Shown in pieces: positions 36,777-46,147 of a stretch of DNA of 64,000 bases (its first letter is position 1; each line of letters starts with the position of its first letter). The translations under genes were made by a program, and so were the position numbers. The notes beneath the pieces were generated by a model. It did not search any database, had not been told where the DNA came from, and saw only the letters and a program-made list of their open reading frames with translations. Source of the DNA: Arthrobacter sp. CJ23 (GTDB lineage: Bacteria; Actinomycetota; Actinomycetes; Actinomycetales; Micrococcaceae); contig NZ_CP102950.1 in NCBI RefSeq assembly GCF_024741795.1, forward strand, positions 1 through 64,000, in the 5' to 3' direction.

Positions 36777-36853
36777 GATTCAAGGGTATCGCCGCCTGCA
36801 AGTTGCCGGCGCCGCCGGTGAAAAGTCAGTCGGCGCCGGCAGTGCAGTTCGAA

Positions 36854-38359
36854 CTACGCCCCGACCTCCACGGGAAGCTCCTTCTTCGCTTCCTCGCTGG
36901 CAAGGCCGTCGGCGCCCGGCACGGTTTCCTGGGCCGGGCCCCGGCGTCCCTTGCCATACCTGAAGTGGAAGAAGAGGTAGCAGGCGATCACGAAGGGAAC
37001 GCCGAAGTAGAGCGCCGGGGCCTGGGTGGGATCGAAGCCGATGCCGATCATCGAGCCCAGGCAGGCCACGAACGCCAGGATCGGAACCAGCGGGAACAGC
37101 GGGGCCTTGTACGGCAGGCTGGAGAGGTCCCCGCCGTTCCGGATGAAGGCGCGGCGGTGGAAGTAGTGCGAGGCCACGATCGACATCCACACGGCCACCG
37201 TGGCGAAACCGGCAACCGAGGTGAGCACCAGGTACACGGTGGTGGGCGCCACGATGCTGCTGATCAGTGACGCGAGGCCGCCGAAGATGCTGACGATCAG
37301 GGCCACCATGGGGATGCCCCGCTTGGTCAGCTTGCCGAACACCTTGGGCGCCTGCCCCTCTGCGGACAACGAGAACAACATGCGGGCACAGGAGTACAGG
37401 CCGCTGTTGCCCGCCGAGAGCAGCGCGGTGATGACCACGAAGTTCATGATGTCCGCGGCGTAGGGGACGCCGATGCTGGAGAAGACCGTGACGAAGGGGC
37501 TTTCGTCGAGGCCGGCCTTGTCGTAGGGGATGGTGGCGGCGATGACCACGATTGCACCGATGAAGAAGATCACCAGGCGCAGGACCGTGGTCCTCATGGC
37601 CTTGGGGATGTTCCTGGCCGGATCGGCGGTCTCGCCGGCGGCCACGCCGATCAGTTCGGAACCGGAGAAGGCGAAGAACACCACAAGCACAGTGACCAGC
37701 ACGCCGGTGAAGCCGTTCGGGAACAGGCCTTCCGCCGTCGAGAAGTTCTCAAACAGGTGCGGGTAGCCGCCGCCCGCCATCGGGTGGAAGCCGAGAAGGG
37801 CCGCGCCGCCCAGGATGATCAGGCCGACGACGGCGGCGACCTTGATCATGGCGAACCAGAATTCGCTTTCGCCGAAGACGCGGGAGGAAATCGCGTTCAT
37901 CCCGAAGAGCACTGAGGCGAAGGCCAGGCACCAGATCCAGACCGGCACCTCGGGGAACCAGCGCTGCATGAGCAAGCCGGCGGCGGTGAATTCGGAGCCG
38001 AGGGCTACGGCCCAGGTCAGCCAGTAGAGCCAGGCAGTGGTGAAGCCCGTGGCCGGGCCGATGGACCTTGCGGCGTAGATGTGGAACGCGCCGGACACGG
38101 GGTACGCGATGGCCAGTTCGCTCAGGCAGGACATCACCAGATAGACCACGACGGCGCCGATCAGGTAGGCGATGACGGCACCGAGGGGCCCGGCCTGGGA
38201 GATCGTGTAGCCGGAGCTGACGAACAGGCCCGAGCCGATCACGCCGCCCAGCCCGATCATCACCAGGTGGCGGGCCTCCATCGACCTCCGGAGGCCGGGC
38301 TTGTCTGGGTCCGCCAGGGCGCTGGGCGCATCGGCTTCTTGGGGCAAAGCAGCTCGCAT
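36854..38359 (-). CDS. Amino acid permease (APC superfamily)
   Basis: The 501-residue transporter has about twelve helices. It contains the APC signature around the first helix, MIGLGGVIGSGLFVSSGYTISQAGP, and helix 6-like VFFAFSGSELIGVAAGETADPARNIPKAM, both involved in substrate binding. This profile fits the GABA/aromatic/lysine permease (AAT) branch that imports amino acids with protons. The specific substrate is uncertain. ATG at 38359 follows CCGGAGGATCC. The gene is divergent from the LysR-type ligand-domain protein, with 339 bp between starts. Confidence 0.9.
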   Translation of the reverse strand: MRAALPQEADAPSALADPDKPGLRRSMEARHLVMIGLGGVIGSGLFVSSGYTISQAGPLGAVIAYLIGAVVVYLVMSCLSELAIAYPVSGAFHIYAARSIGPATGFTTAWLYWLTWAVALGSEFTAAGLLMQRWFPEVPVWIWCLAFASVLFGMNAISSRVFGESEFWFAMIKVAAVVGLIILGGAALLGFHPMAGGGYPHLFENFSTAEGLFPNGFTGVLVTVLVVFFAFSGSELIGVAAGETADPARNIPKAMRTTVLRLVIFFIGAIVVIAATIPYDKAGLDESPFVTVFSSIGVPYAADIMNFVVITALLSAGNSGLYSCARMLFSLSAEGQAPKVFGKLTKRGIPMVALIVSIFGGLASLISSIVAPTTVYLVLTSVAGFATVAVWMSIVASHYFHRRAFIRNGGDLSSLPYKAPLFPLVPILAFVACLGSMIGIGFDPTQAPALYFGVPFVIACYLFFHFRYGKGRRGPAQETVPGADGLASEEAKKELPVEVGA

Positions 38360-38568
38360 GGATCCTCCGGGGGAAGTCAGGGGTCGGGCAAAGGGGCACG
38401 CAGAATGAACCCGGTGGGGGGACCGGTACCTGCGTGAAGGAGATCGTTCGGGGCTCCGCAAAGCCATCCGTTCGGACCGTGGTGATCAAGCTAACACGGA
38501 GGAACCATCGCCAATGCTGCGGGCCAAACAGGCAAAGAATCCTCATCGTTGAACTGTGACGAAGCTCT

Positions 38569-38595
38569 CCTAGCGACAGCCGTGCTGTTGCTAGG
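38569..38595. promoter_or_regulatory. Inverted repeat between permease and LysR-like genes
   Basis: CCTAGCGACAGC and GCTGTTGCTAGG are complementary except at one position, around CGT. It lies in the 339-bp divergent region 38360-38698, which holds no gene. Promoters for both directions must be here. A dimeric regulator binding this dyad is plausible but the regulator is unknown. Confidence 0.45.
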
Positions 38596-38698
38596 AAGTA
38601 ATTATTGCAAGTATTGCTTGGGTATCGTCGCGGCCGCGCCCGCGGGAACCGCCGGAATGCTGCTGCTGCGGCGGCGTGCCGGGCGGTACTGTGAACTG

Positions 38699-39454
38699 GT
38701 GCCAGCCGATCAAGAACCCACCGCCGCCTCCGACGCCGAGCCCCAGCAGGACCCGGGCGAGGCCAGCCGTCCCGGCCTGAGCTTCGCCTACGTTGCCGGC
38801 GTGACGCCGGGGAAGTGGATCCGCCGCTGGGCAGAGCGCATGCCGGACTTCCCGCTGCACGCCTTCATGTCCGACGCCGGAGCGCAGCTTTCGGTGCTGG
38901 CCGACGGTTCCGCGGAGCTGAGCTTCGTCCGGCTGCCGATCGAGCGCGAAGGCCTGAATGTCATCCCGCTCTACGAAGAGCAGCCCGTGGTGGTGGCGCC
39001 CAAGGGTCACGAGATCTCGGTTTTCGAGGAAGTCGATCTGGCGGACCTGGCCGAGGAGAACTTCCTGGACGTCGAGGAAATGGGCGGCCCGGAGATGGCC
39101 CTGCAGGTGGTGGCCTCCGGTGCCGGGCTGGTGATCCTGCCGATGTCGGTGGCCCGGCATTTCAACGTCAAGGACACGGTGGCCCGCCGCCTGACGGGCG
39201 CGCCGAGCACCCAGATCGCGCTGGCCTGGCCGAGCGGCACCGACAATCCCGTCATTGAGGAATTCATCGGGATCGTCCGCGGCCGCACCGCGCAGAGCTC
39301 GCGCCAGCCCTCGGCCCAGCAGGAAGCGCCCAAGAAGGCGCCTAAGCCGGACCGCCGCGGGAGTGGCGCCAAGAAGCCCTCCGTGCCGCAGCGCTACGCA
39401 CCAAACCCGGACAAAGGCCGCGGCAAGGGTTCGCGCAAGAAGGGCAAGCGGTAG
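38699..39454 (+). CDS. Orphan LysR-type substrate-binding domain protein (no DNA-binding domain)
   Basis: The 251-residue protein resembles only the effector-binding half of LysR regulators. LSFAYVAGVTPGKWIRRWAERMP begins the first alpha/beta lobe near 25, ending in VLADGSAELSFVRLP. PLYEEQPVVVAPKGHEIS follows, then GLVILPMSVARHF. No helix-turn-helix precedes it. The last 45 residues are Lys/Arg/Pro-rich (KKAPKPDRRGSGAKKPS) and could bind nucleic acid. GTG at 38699 gives MPADQEPTA; the start is uncertain because no good ribosome site is seen, and the frame is open back to 38549. It may act together with DUF5997. Confidence 0.7.
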   Translation: MPADQEPTAASDAEPQQDPGEASRPGLSFAYVAGVTPGKWIRRWAERMPDFPLHAFMSDAGAQLSVLADGSAELSFVRLPIEREGLNVIPLYEEQPVVVAPKGHEISVFEEVDLADLAEENFLDVEEMGGPEMALQVVASGAGLVILPMSVARHFNVKDTVARRLTGAPSTQIALAWPSGTDNPVIEEFIGIVRGRTAQSSRQPSAQQEAPKKAPKPDRRGSGAKKPSVPQRYAPNPDKGRGKGSRKKGKR

Positions 39455-39463
39455 GAGTCCGGC

Positions 39464-40168
39464 CTATTCGCCGTGCACGGCCCGCTGTTGGGCTTCCGAG
39501 CGGTCCAGGTAGGCGCGCAGGAGTTCGCCGGCATGGTCGAGTTCGCCTGCTTCCAGGGCCGAGCAGATCTCGTCGTTTTCCGTGAGGTACCCGCTGTAGA
39601 ACCGGGCGTCCACGCTGGCCTTATGAAAGAACAGCCGCATTTCCGCCAGTATGTGGGCCATGATCGTGTTGAGCCGGTTGCTTCCGGCCAGGGCGACGAT
39701 GGCGCCGTGGAAATGCTGGTTGGCGCTGCCCAGGCCCTCGTTGTCTTCCAGGGCGGCTGCGCGCCTGCCTTCCTCCACCGCGGCGCGGACCGCGGCAATG
39801 CGTTCCGGCGTGCCGCCGCCGCGGATGGCGCTGACTTCGATGGCCCGGCGCACGGTGTAGACATCGTGGATGTCCCCGGCTTCCAGGGTGGCCACGAAGA
39901 CGCCCCGGTTCGGATGGCGGACCACCAGGCGCTCGCTGGCGAGCTCCGCGAAGGCCTCCCGCACGGTGTTGCGTGAGACGCCCAGTTCCTCCGCGATGGC
40001 TGCTTCGGTCAGCCGTGTCCCGGGGACCAGCATTCCCTCGGCCAATTGGAAGCGGAGTTCATCGGCCACCCGCTCCGCCACGGAGGGTACGGCCACGCGC
40101 AGGCGGGCGCTGCCGCCCCGTCCGGCGCCGTTAGCAGGGTCGCGGAGTCCTTCATCTGAACTGGCCAT
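39464..40168 (-). CDS. GntR/FadR-family regulator of the 5-oxoproline cluster (predicted)
   Basis: The 234-residue regulator has a GntR winged helix at about 27-95, with RLTEAAIAEELGVSRNTVREAFAELASERLV as recognition region. A C-terminal FCD all-helical ligand domain contains the metal-site type motif HFHGAIVALAGS and a later FHKASVDARFY segment. It is divergent from pxpA, and the 106-bp gap between them contains TTGTTGAACAA, an exact fit to the FadR-subfamily consensus TNGTNNNACNA. It probably represses the pxp-transporter-carboxylase operon until an acid ligand is present. Confidence 0.85.
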   Translation of the reverse strand: MASSDEGLRDPANGAGRGGSARLRVAVPSVAERVADELRFQLAEGMLVPGTRLTEAAIAEELGVSRNTVREAFAELASERLVVRHPNRGVFVATLEAGDIHDVYTVRRAIEVSAIRGGGTPERIAAVRAAVEEGRRAAALEDNEGLGSANQHFHGAIVALAGSNRLNTIMAHILAEMRLFFHKASVDARFYSGYLTENDEICSALEAGELDHAGELLRAYLDRSEAQQRAVHGE

Positions 40169-40208
40169 GAACCGAACTTACACGATTGCCAAATAATTGA
40201 ATCGCTGA

Positions 40209-40221
40209 ATTGTTGAACAAT
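40209..40221. promoter_or_regulatory. FadR-type operator upstream of pxpA
   Basis: ATTGTTGAACAAT is a perfect dyad with one central G and contains TTGTTGAACAA (40210-40220), matching TNGTNNNACNA. It lies 41 bp before the GntR start and 53 bp before pxpA. Confidence 0.7.
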
Positions 40222-40274
40222 CCGACATTTTGATGCATCCTTGATCTAAGGCACTTCATGAGACAGGGATCACA

Positions 40275-41033
40275 ATGGCAAGCATCGACCTGAACAGCGA
40301 CGTTGGTGAGTCGTTCGGACGCTGGACGCTCGGCGACGACAACGCCATGTTCCAGTCCGTTTCCAGCGCCAATGTGGCCTGCGGATTCCATGCCGGCGAC
40401 CCCACCGTCATCCGCACCACCTGCCAGCAGGCGGCGGAGGCCGGCGTCGTGATCGGTGCCCATGTGGGCTACCGGGACCTTGCCGGATTCGGCCGCCGTT
40501 TCCTGGACATCGATCCCCTGGAACTGGCCGACGACGTCGTGTACCAGATCGGCGCCCTGCAGGCCCTGGCGGCCACCGCCGGAACGTCCGTGGCGTACGT
40601 CAAGCCGCACGGCGGCCTGTACAACGCAATCGTCAAGCACACCGCCCAGGCCCAGGCCGTCGTCGACGCCGTCAAATCGGTTGACCCCAACCTTCCGATC
40701 CTCGGGCTCCCGGGCTCCGAGGTCCTGCGGCTGGCCGAGGCAGCCGGGCTGCGTGCCGTGACCGAAGCTTTCGCGGACCGCGCCTACAACCCGGACGGAA
40801 CGCTCGTATCGCGTGCGCTGCCCGGAGCGGTCCTTCACAACCCCGCCGAAGTGGCGGAGCACGTGCTGCGGATGGCCACCGAACAGTCCGTCCGGACGAT
40901 CGATGGTTCCATCCTGAATATCCGCGCGGAGAGCATCTGCGTGCATGGTGACTCACCGGGGGCCGTTGCAATGGCCACCGCCGTGAAGTCCGCTCTCAGC
41001 GACGCCGGCGTCAGCATCGGCACCTTCGTCTGA
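40275..41033 (+). CDS. pxpA: 5-oxoprolinase subunit A (LamB/YcsF family)
   Basis: PxpA works with PxpB and PxpC to hydrolyse 5-oxoproline (pyroglutamate) to glutamate with ATP. The 252-residue protein shows the family opening [14 protein letters not shown], the CGFHAGDP block near 36-43, [18 protein letters not shown] near 112-120, and [19 protein letters not shown]. Length matches the family (about 250). ATG at 40275 is the conserved start. It is the first gene of a four-gene operon with an MHS transporter, fused PxpBC and a biotin carboxylase, under a predicted GntR operator. Confidence 0.93.
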   Translation: MASIDLNSDVGESFGRWTLGDDNAMFQSVSSANVACGFHAGDPTVIRTTCQQAAEAGVVIGAHVGYRDLAGFGRRFLDIDPLELADDVVYQIGALQALAATAGTSVAYVKPHGGLYNAIVKHTAQAQAVVDAVKSVDPNLPILGLPGSEVLRLAEAAGLRAVTEAFADRAYNPDGTLVSRALPGAVLHNPAEVAEHVLRMATEQSVRTIDGSILNIRAESICVHGDSPGAVAMATAVKSALSDAGVSIGTFV

Positions 41034-41093
41034 TCCCCCCGGCCGGTCACCGGCCTCCCGCACCAAACCCCACCTCATCCCCCGGAGGAACAC

Positions 41094-42431
41094 ATGAGCA
41101 CCAACAGCAAGGCAGCACAGGCCGTGACAAGGAAGCCACCGGCCGGCGCCCTCAAGGCATACATCGCCAGCCTCACCGGCACTTCGCTTGAGTACTACGA
41201 CTTCGCCATCTACTCGGTGGCATCCGCCCTCGTCTTCCCGAAGATCTTCTTCCCGGGAAACGATGAGTTCGTCTCGCTCATCCTGTCGTTCTCGACGTAC
41301 GCCGTCGGCTACTTTGCCCGCCCGATCGGCGGCATCGTCTTCGGCCGCCTGGGCGACAAGATCGGCCGCAAGTACGTCCTGGTCTTCACCTTGCTGCTGA
41401 TCGGCATCGCCACCGTCCTCATCGGTGCGCTGCCGGACTACTCCGTGATCGGCATCGCAGCCCCCGCCATCCTGGTGCTCCTGCGCCTGGCCCAGGGCAT
41501 CGGCGTCGGCGGCGAATGGGGCGGCGCGGTACTGCTGTCCAGCGAATTCGGCGACCCCAACAAGCGCGGCTTCTGGTCCTCCGCGGCCCAGATCGGCCCG
41601 CCCGCCGGCAACCTCATGGCCAACGGCGTCCTGGCCATCCTGGCCGCAAGCCTCAGCAGCGAAGCATTCCTCTCCTGGGGTTGGCGCGTAGCCTTCCTGG
41701 CCTCCGCCCTCCTGGTGGTCTTCGGCCTGCTGATCCGCCTCAAGCTCGAGGAAACCCCCGTCTTCAAGGCCATCCAGGCCCACGGCGACCGCCCCAAGGC
41801 TCCCATCAAGGAGGTCTTCACCACCCAGCCGAAGGCCCTGATCGCCGCCGCGCTCTCCCGCATCTGCCCTGACATCCTGTACTCGCTCTTCACCGTGTTC
41901 GTGGCCGTGTACGCCACCAAGGAACTGGGCATGACCACCGGCAACGTCCTGGCCGCCATCCTCATCGGCTCGGCCTTCCAGTTGTTCCTCATCCCGCTGG
42001 CCGGCGCCCTCACGGACCGCTTCAACCGTCGCCTCGTGTACGGCATCGCAGCAGCCGGCACGGCCGCCTACATCCCGGTGTTCTTCCTGATGATCCAGGA
42101 CAAGTCCGTGCTGACGCTGACCATCGGCGTGGTGATCGGCCTGGCGTTCCACGCCTTCATGTACGGCCCGCAGGCAGCCTTCATTACCGAGCAGTTCCCG
42201 GCCCGCCTCCGCTACGCCGGCAGCTCGCTGGCCTACACCCTGGCTGGCGTGATCGGCGGCGGCTTCGCTCCGATCATCTTCACCGCCCTCTACGGCTCGG
42301 CCCACGGCGGCTGGCTCCTCATCGCCGGGTACCTGCTCCTGGCCGCCATCGTCACGATCGTGGGCATGGCCATCGGCCGCGACCCGCACATCGAAGAAGA
42401 AGAGCGCCTCCTGCAGGAGTCGCACGCCTAA
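41094..42431 (+). CDS. MFS transporter, metabolite:H+ symporter (MHS) type
   Basis: The 445-residue protein has twelve predicted helices. The MHS opening SLTGTSLEYYDFAIYS lies near 22-37, the MFS loop GRLGDKIGRKYVL near 85-97, and RLAQGIGVGGEWGGAVLLSSEF near 125. MHS proteins such as ShiA, ProP and citrate carriers import organic acids or zwitterions with protons. Position between pxpA and pxpBC suggests 5-oxoproline or a related lactam as substrate, which is inference. ATG at 41094 follows GGAGG. Confidence 0.9.
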   Translation: MSTNSKAAQAVTRKPPAGALKAYIASLTGTSLEYYDFAIYSVASALVFPKIFFPGNDEFVSLILSFSTYAVGYFARPIGGIVFGRLGDKIGRKYVLVFTLLLIGIATVLIGALPDYSVIGIAAPAILVLLRLAQGIGVGGEWGGAVLLSSEFGDPNKRGFWSSAAQIGPPAGNLMANGVLAILAASLSSEAFLSWGWRVAFLASALLVVFGLLIRLKLEETPVFKAIQAHGDRPKAPIKEVFTTQPKALIAAALSRICPDILYSLFTVFVAVYATKELGMTTGNVLAAILIGSAFQLFLIPLAGALTDRFNRRLVYGIAAAGTAAYIPVFFLMIQDKSVLTLTIGVVIGLAFHAFMYGPQAAFITEQFPARLRYAGSSLAYTLAGVIGGGFAPIIFTALYGSAHGGWLLIAGYLLLAAIVTIVGMAIGRDPHIEEEERLLQESHA

Positions 42432-42445
42432 TCGGCTGCGAGCGG

Positions 42446-44170
42446 ATGATGGAAACCGAAATGCAGACTAGGACCGCAAGCAAGGTCCGCTCCGTGCGGC
42501 CGGTTGGCACCCGTGCGGTACTCGCAGAGCTGGACGGCCTTCAGGACGTCCTGACCCTGCAGGCCATGCTCTTCGAATCGCCGCTCCCCGGCCAGGTGGA
42601 CGTCCTGGCCGCGGCCGAAACGGTCATGGTGGTGGGCGAATCCGCCCAAGCCACCCGTGCCATCGGCGCCCTGCTTCTGGACCTTGAGCTCACCGGGCCG
42701 GTGGAGAACCACGGCGGCCTGGTGGTCATCGACACCGTGTACGACGGCGATGACCTCGCCGACGTCGCGGAGCTGACCGGCCTGGGCGTGGACGGCGTCA
42801 TTGCCGCCCACACCGGCCAGATCTGGACCGTGGCCTTCGCCGGCTTCGCCCCCGGATTCGGCTACATGGTGGGCGAAAACGATGCGCTGGACGTTCCCCG
42901 CCGTTCCTCCCCGCGCACCGCGGTGCCTGCCGGTTCCGTGGCCCTTGGCGGCCAGTACTCCGCCGTCTATCCCCGCCGTTCGCCCGGCGGCTGGCAGCTG
43001 ATAGGGCGCACCGGCGCCCGCATGTGGGACCTTGACCGGCCCCAGCCGGCCCTGGTCCGCCCGGGGAACCGGGTGCAGTTCCGGGCCGTCCGCGACGTCG
43101 TCACGGTGGCACCGGCCGAGGCCGTCGCCCCGGTCCCGGACGCCGGCACCGAGCCTGCCGCTGCCGCGTACGCCGCTGCCGCGTCCGCCGGCATCCGCAT
43201 CGTGGCCCCCGGCGCGCTGAGCCTCATCGAGGACCTGGGCCGCCGCGGCTACGGACCCCTGGGCGTCTCCGCCGCGGGTGCCCTTGACCGGGAGTCGCTG
43301 CGCCGCGCCAACCGCCTGGTGGGCAACAGCCCCACGGCGGCCGCCGTCGAGACCGTCAACGGCGGGCTCGTGGTGGAAGCTGTCGGAGACCAGGTGATTG
43401 CCGTGGCCGGTGCGCCGGCAACGCTGACCATCCAGTCGCCGTCGGGCATTTGGGTGGAGAACGGCGAGACGTTCGACGGCGAGGCCTCCGAGGGCGAGCT
43501 GCAGCCCGGCCCGCAGCGCACGGTTTCCATGGCCACACCGTTCGCGCTCCTGGACGGCGAGGTGCTGGCCATCGGCGCGCCGGAGAGCGGCTTCCGCACC
43601 TATCTGGCCATCCGTGGCGGGGCCGACGTTCCGGCCGCGCTGGGCAGCCGCTCCTCGGACACCATGTCCGGGATCGGACCCGCACCGCTGGCGCCCGGCC
43701 AGTTCCTGCCCGTCGGCACGGACACCGCGTCCGCGGCCGTGGGCAGCCCCGAACTCCAGCCCGGTTTCCCGGAGCTTGGCGGCGAATCCGGCATCACCGT
43801 CCTGGACATCATTCCGGGCCCCCGCGAGGACTGGTTCGAGCCCTCCGCCCTGGACTCGCTCTGCAGCCAGTCCTGGCAGGTCACGCCGCAGTCGAACCGG
43901 GTGGGCATGCGCCTGGCCGGCGAACCGCTGCGCCGCAGCCGGGACGGTGAACTCCCCAGCGAGGGCACCATGGCCGGCGCCATCCAGATCCCCCCGGCCG
44001 GCCTCCCCGTGCTGTTCCTCGCGGACCACCCCATCACCGGCGGCTACCCCGTGATCGGCGTCGTGGCCGACGAACACCTGGACCGGGCCGCGCAGGTCCC
44101 CATCGGCGGGAGCATCCGCTTCCGCATTTCCCCGAACTACGAAGTACCTTCAAGAAAAGTGAGTATCTGA
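42446..44170 (+). CDS. Fused 5-oxoprolinase subunits B and C (KipI-KipA fusion)
   Basis: The 574-residue protein joins two families normally encoded separately. Residues about 15-225 are PxpB/KipI, with [14 protein letters not shown] and [17 protein letters not shown] blocks. Residues about 248-574 are PxpC/KipA, with [26 protein letters not shown] at the start and MRLAGEPL and [17 protein letters not shown] late. These folds are also found in the carboxyltransferase part of urea carboxylase. ATG at 42446 is one of two adjacent codons. Its stop overlaps the next ATG (TGATG), coupling it to the biotin carboxylase. Function as 5-oxoprolinase BC is likely; a carboxylation role is possible. Confidence 0.9.
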   Translation: MMETEMQTRTASKVRSVRPVGTRAVLAELDGLQDVLTLQAMLFESPLPGQVDVLAAAETVMVVGESAQATRAIGALLLDLELTGPVENHGGLVVIDTVYDGDDLADVAELTGLGVDGVIAAHTGQIWTVAFAGFAPGFGYMVGENDALDVPRRSSPRTAVPAGSVALGGQYSAVYPRRSPGGWQLIGRTGARMWDLDRPQPALVRPGNRVQFRAVRDVVTVAPAEAVAPVPDAGTEPAAAAYAAAASAGIRIVAPGALSLIEDLGRRGYGPLGVSAAGALDRESLRRANRLVGNSPTAAAVETVNGGLVVEAVGDQVIAVAGAPATLTIQSPSGIWVENGETFDGEASEGELQPGPQRTVSMATPFALLDGEVLAIGAPESGFRTYLAIRGGADVPAALGSRSSDTMSGIGPAPLAPGQFLPVGTDTASAAVGSPELQPGFPELGGESGITVLDIIPGPREDWFEPSALDSLCSQSWQVTPQSNRVGMRLAGEPLRRSRDGELPSEGTMAGAIQIPPAGLPVLFLADHPITGGYPVIGVVADEHLDRAAQVPIGGSIRFRISPNYEVPSRKVSI

Positions 44171-45948
44171 TGCGCAAGGTCCTGATCGCGAACCGCGGCG
44201 AAATCGCCGTCCGCATCGCCCGCGCCTGCGACGACGCCGGCATCGGCTCCGTGGCCGTCTACGCCGACATCGACGCCGACGCCATGCACGTGGGTGCCGC
44301 AGGCGAGGCCTGGAGTCTGGGCGGCAACAGCCCCGCGGACACCTACCTGAACATCGGCAAGCTCCTCGAGATCGCCGCCCGCTCCAGCGCCGACGCCGTG
44401 CACCCCGGCTACGGCTTCCTCTCCGAGAACGCCGACTTTGCGCAGGCAGTGCTCGACGCCGGACTCACCTGGATCGGCCCCGCACCGGAGTCCATCCGCC
44501 AGTTGGGCAACAAGATCACCGCCCGCGAAATCGCCGTCCGCGCCGGAGCCCCGCTCGTGGCCGGCAGCGACGGCCCCGTGGCCACGGCCGCGGAAGCCCG
44601 CGCCTTTGCCGAACAGCACGGCCTGCCCGTCGCCATCAAGGCGGCCTTCGGCGGCGGCGGACGCGGCCTCAAGGTGGTCCGCGAACTCGCGGAAATCGAG
44701 GAAGCCTTCGACTCCGCCGTGCGCGAGGCCGTGGTGGCCTTCGGCCGCGGCGAATGCTTCGTGGAGCAGTACCTCGACCGACCCCGCCACGTCGAGGCCC
44801 AGGTCATCGCGGACGTCCACGGCAACGTCGTCGTGGTCGGAACCCGCGACTGCTCCCTGCAGCGCAGGCACCAGAAGCTCGTGGAAGAGGCCCCCGCGCC
44901 GTTCCTGCGCGCCGGCCAGCAGGAACAGATCTACCGTGCCGCCAAGGACATCGTCCGCGAGGCCGGCTACTACGGCGCCGGAACCGTGGAGTTCCTCGTC
45001 TCGGCCGATGGCGCCGTCGCCTTCCTGGAGGTCAACACCCGCCTGCAGGTGGAGCACCCCATCACCGAGGAAACCGCCGGAATCGACCTCGTCCAGGAAC
45101 AGTTCCGCATCGCCGCCGGTGAAAAGCTGAGCATCTCCGAGGACCCGGCACCGCGCGGGCACTCCTTCGAATTCCGCATCAACGCCGAGGACGTGGGCCG
45201 CGGCTTCCTGCCTTCCCCGGGCACCGTTGCCTCGTTCGGCGTTCCCACCGGGCCGGGCGTTCGCCTGGATTCCGGCGTTCGTGCAGGCTCCTTCGTACCG
45301 CCGCAGTTCGACTCGCTCCTGGCCAAGCTGATCGTCACCGGCGCGGACCGCCAGCAGGCGCTGCGCCGGGCCCGCCGGGCACTGGCCGAAATCAACATCA
45401 CCGGCCTGGCCACGGTCCTGCCCTTCCACCGCGCCGTGCTCGAGTCCCCGGACTTCACGGCCGAGGACGGCCTGCACGTCCACACGCGCTGGATCGAAAC
45501 CGACTTCGCTGACCAAATCCCCGTGGATCCCGAATACAGTGCCGTGGCCCCCTCCGGCGAGCGGCGTACCGTCACGGTGGAGCTCGACGGCAAGCGCCTC
45601 GCCGTCGGCCTGCCCGCGGATCTGCTGGACGGCTGGGCCCGCTCCGGCCAGGGGCTGCCGTCCGCTGCGCACGTCTCGGGCCTGGGTTCCGGACTGCCCG
45701 ACGGCGGTTCTGCGGCTTCCGCCGCTGCCGTCGCCGAATCTGCCCTTGTGTCCCAGATGGCCGGCACCGTGGTGAAGTGGCTGGTGGAGCCCGGCACCGA
45801 GGTTGCCGTCGGCGACCCCCTGGTGGTCCTCGAGGCCATGAAGATGGAAACCCAGGTTTCCGCTCACCGCGCCGGAACGCTCTCCGCCGTGCTGTCCGGA
45901 GCCGGCGGCGTGGTCAGCGCCGGAACTGTCCTGGCACACATCGAGTAG
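44170..45948 (+). CDS. Biotin carboxylase with C-terminal biotin carrier domain
   Basis: The 592-residue protein has the biotin carboxylase N-domain ([20 protein letters not shown]) and ATP-grasp domain ([10 protein letters not shown] near 157, HPITEET near 296). A C-terminal carboxylase domain ends near 445. A variable linker leads to a biotinyl domain with the attachment site EAMKMET, Lys558. The layout resembles acyl-CoA carboxylase alpha chains, but no acyl-CoA carboxyltransferase beta chain is adjacent. Instead it is coupled to fused PxpBC, whose folds match the carboxyltransferase of urea carboxylase. It may therefore carboxylate a lactam or amide substrate. That is a hypothesis from context. 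Confidence 0.88.
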   Translation: MRKVLIANRGEIAVRIARACDDAGIGSVAVYADIDADAMHVGAAGEAWSLGGNSPADTYLNIGKLLEIAARSSADAVHPGYGFLSENADFAQAVLDAGLTWIGPAPESIRQLGNKITAREIAVRAGAPLVAGSDGPVATAAEARAFAEQHGLPVAIKAAFGGGGRGLKVVRELAEIEEAFDSAVREAVVAFGRGECFVEQYLDRPRHVEAQVIADVHGNVVVVGTRDCSLQRRHQKLVEEAPAPFLRAGQQEQIYRAAKDIVREAGYYGAGTVEFLVSADGAVAFLEVNTRLQVEHPITEETAGIDLVQEQFRIAAGEKLSISEDPAPRGHSFEFRINAEDVGRGFLPSPGTVASFGVPTGPGVRLDSGVRAGSFVPPQFDSLLAKLIVTGADRQQALRRARRALAEINITGLATVLPFHRAVLESPDFTAEDGLHVHTRWIETDFADQIPVDPEYSAVAPSGERRTVTVELDGKRLAVGLPADLLDGWARSGQGLPSAAHVSGLGSGLPDGGSAASAAAVAESALVSQMAGTVVKWLVEPGTEVAVGDPLVVLEAMKMETQVSAHRAGTLSAVLSGAGGVVSAGTVLAHIE

Positions 45949-46046
45949 CACGACTGCCTTAAGCACTGCTGCTTTAAGCACTGCTGCCTTAAGCGTCGCG
46001 GCGGCCGCGCATCCCTGCCAGGGTGCGCGGCCGCCGTCGTTGTTTG
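45949..46046 (+). terminator. Terminator of the pxp operon, with short direct repeats before it
   Basis: Three imperfect copies of CTGC(TGC)YTTAAGCA occupy about 45953-45994. A strong GC-rich hairpin follows (45999-46036; arms CGGCGGCCGCGCATCCCT and AGGGTGCGCGGCCGCCG with one bulged T) and then TCGTTGTTT. A closely related element ends the next two-gene unit at 47225-47279. Confidence 0.7.
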
Positions 46047-46147
46047 ACTTGCATCATGGGGGTCGGGTCACTAGCTTGGCTGCACGCAGTGCTACCACCA
46101 GGCGGCACTACGGATTGCTGTTCAGCAGAATTAGATGAACTAGAAAA

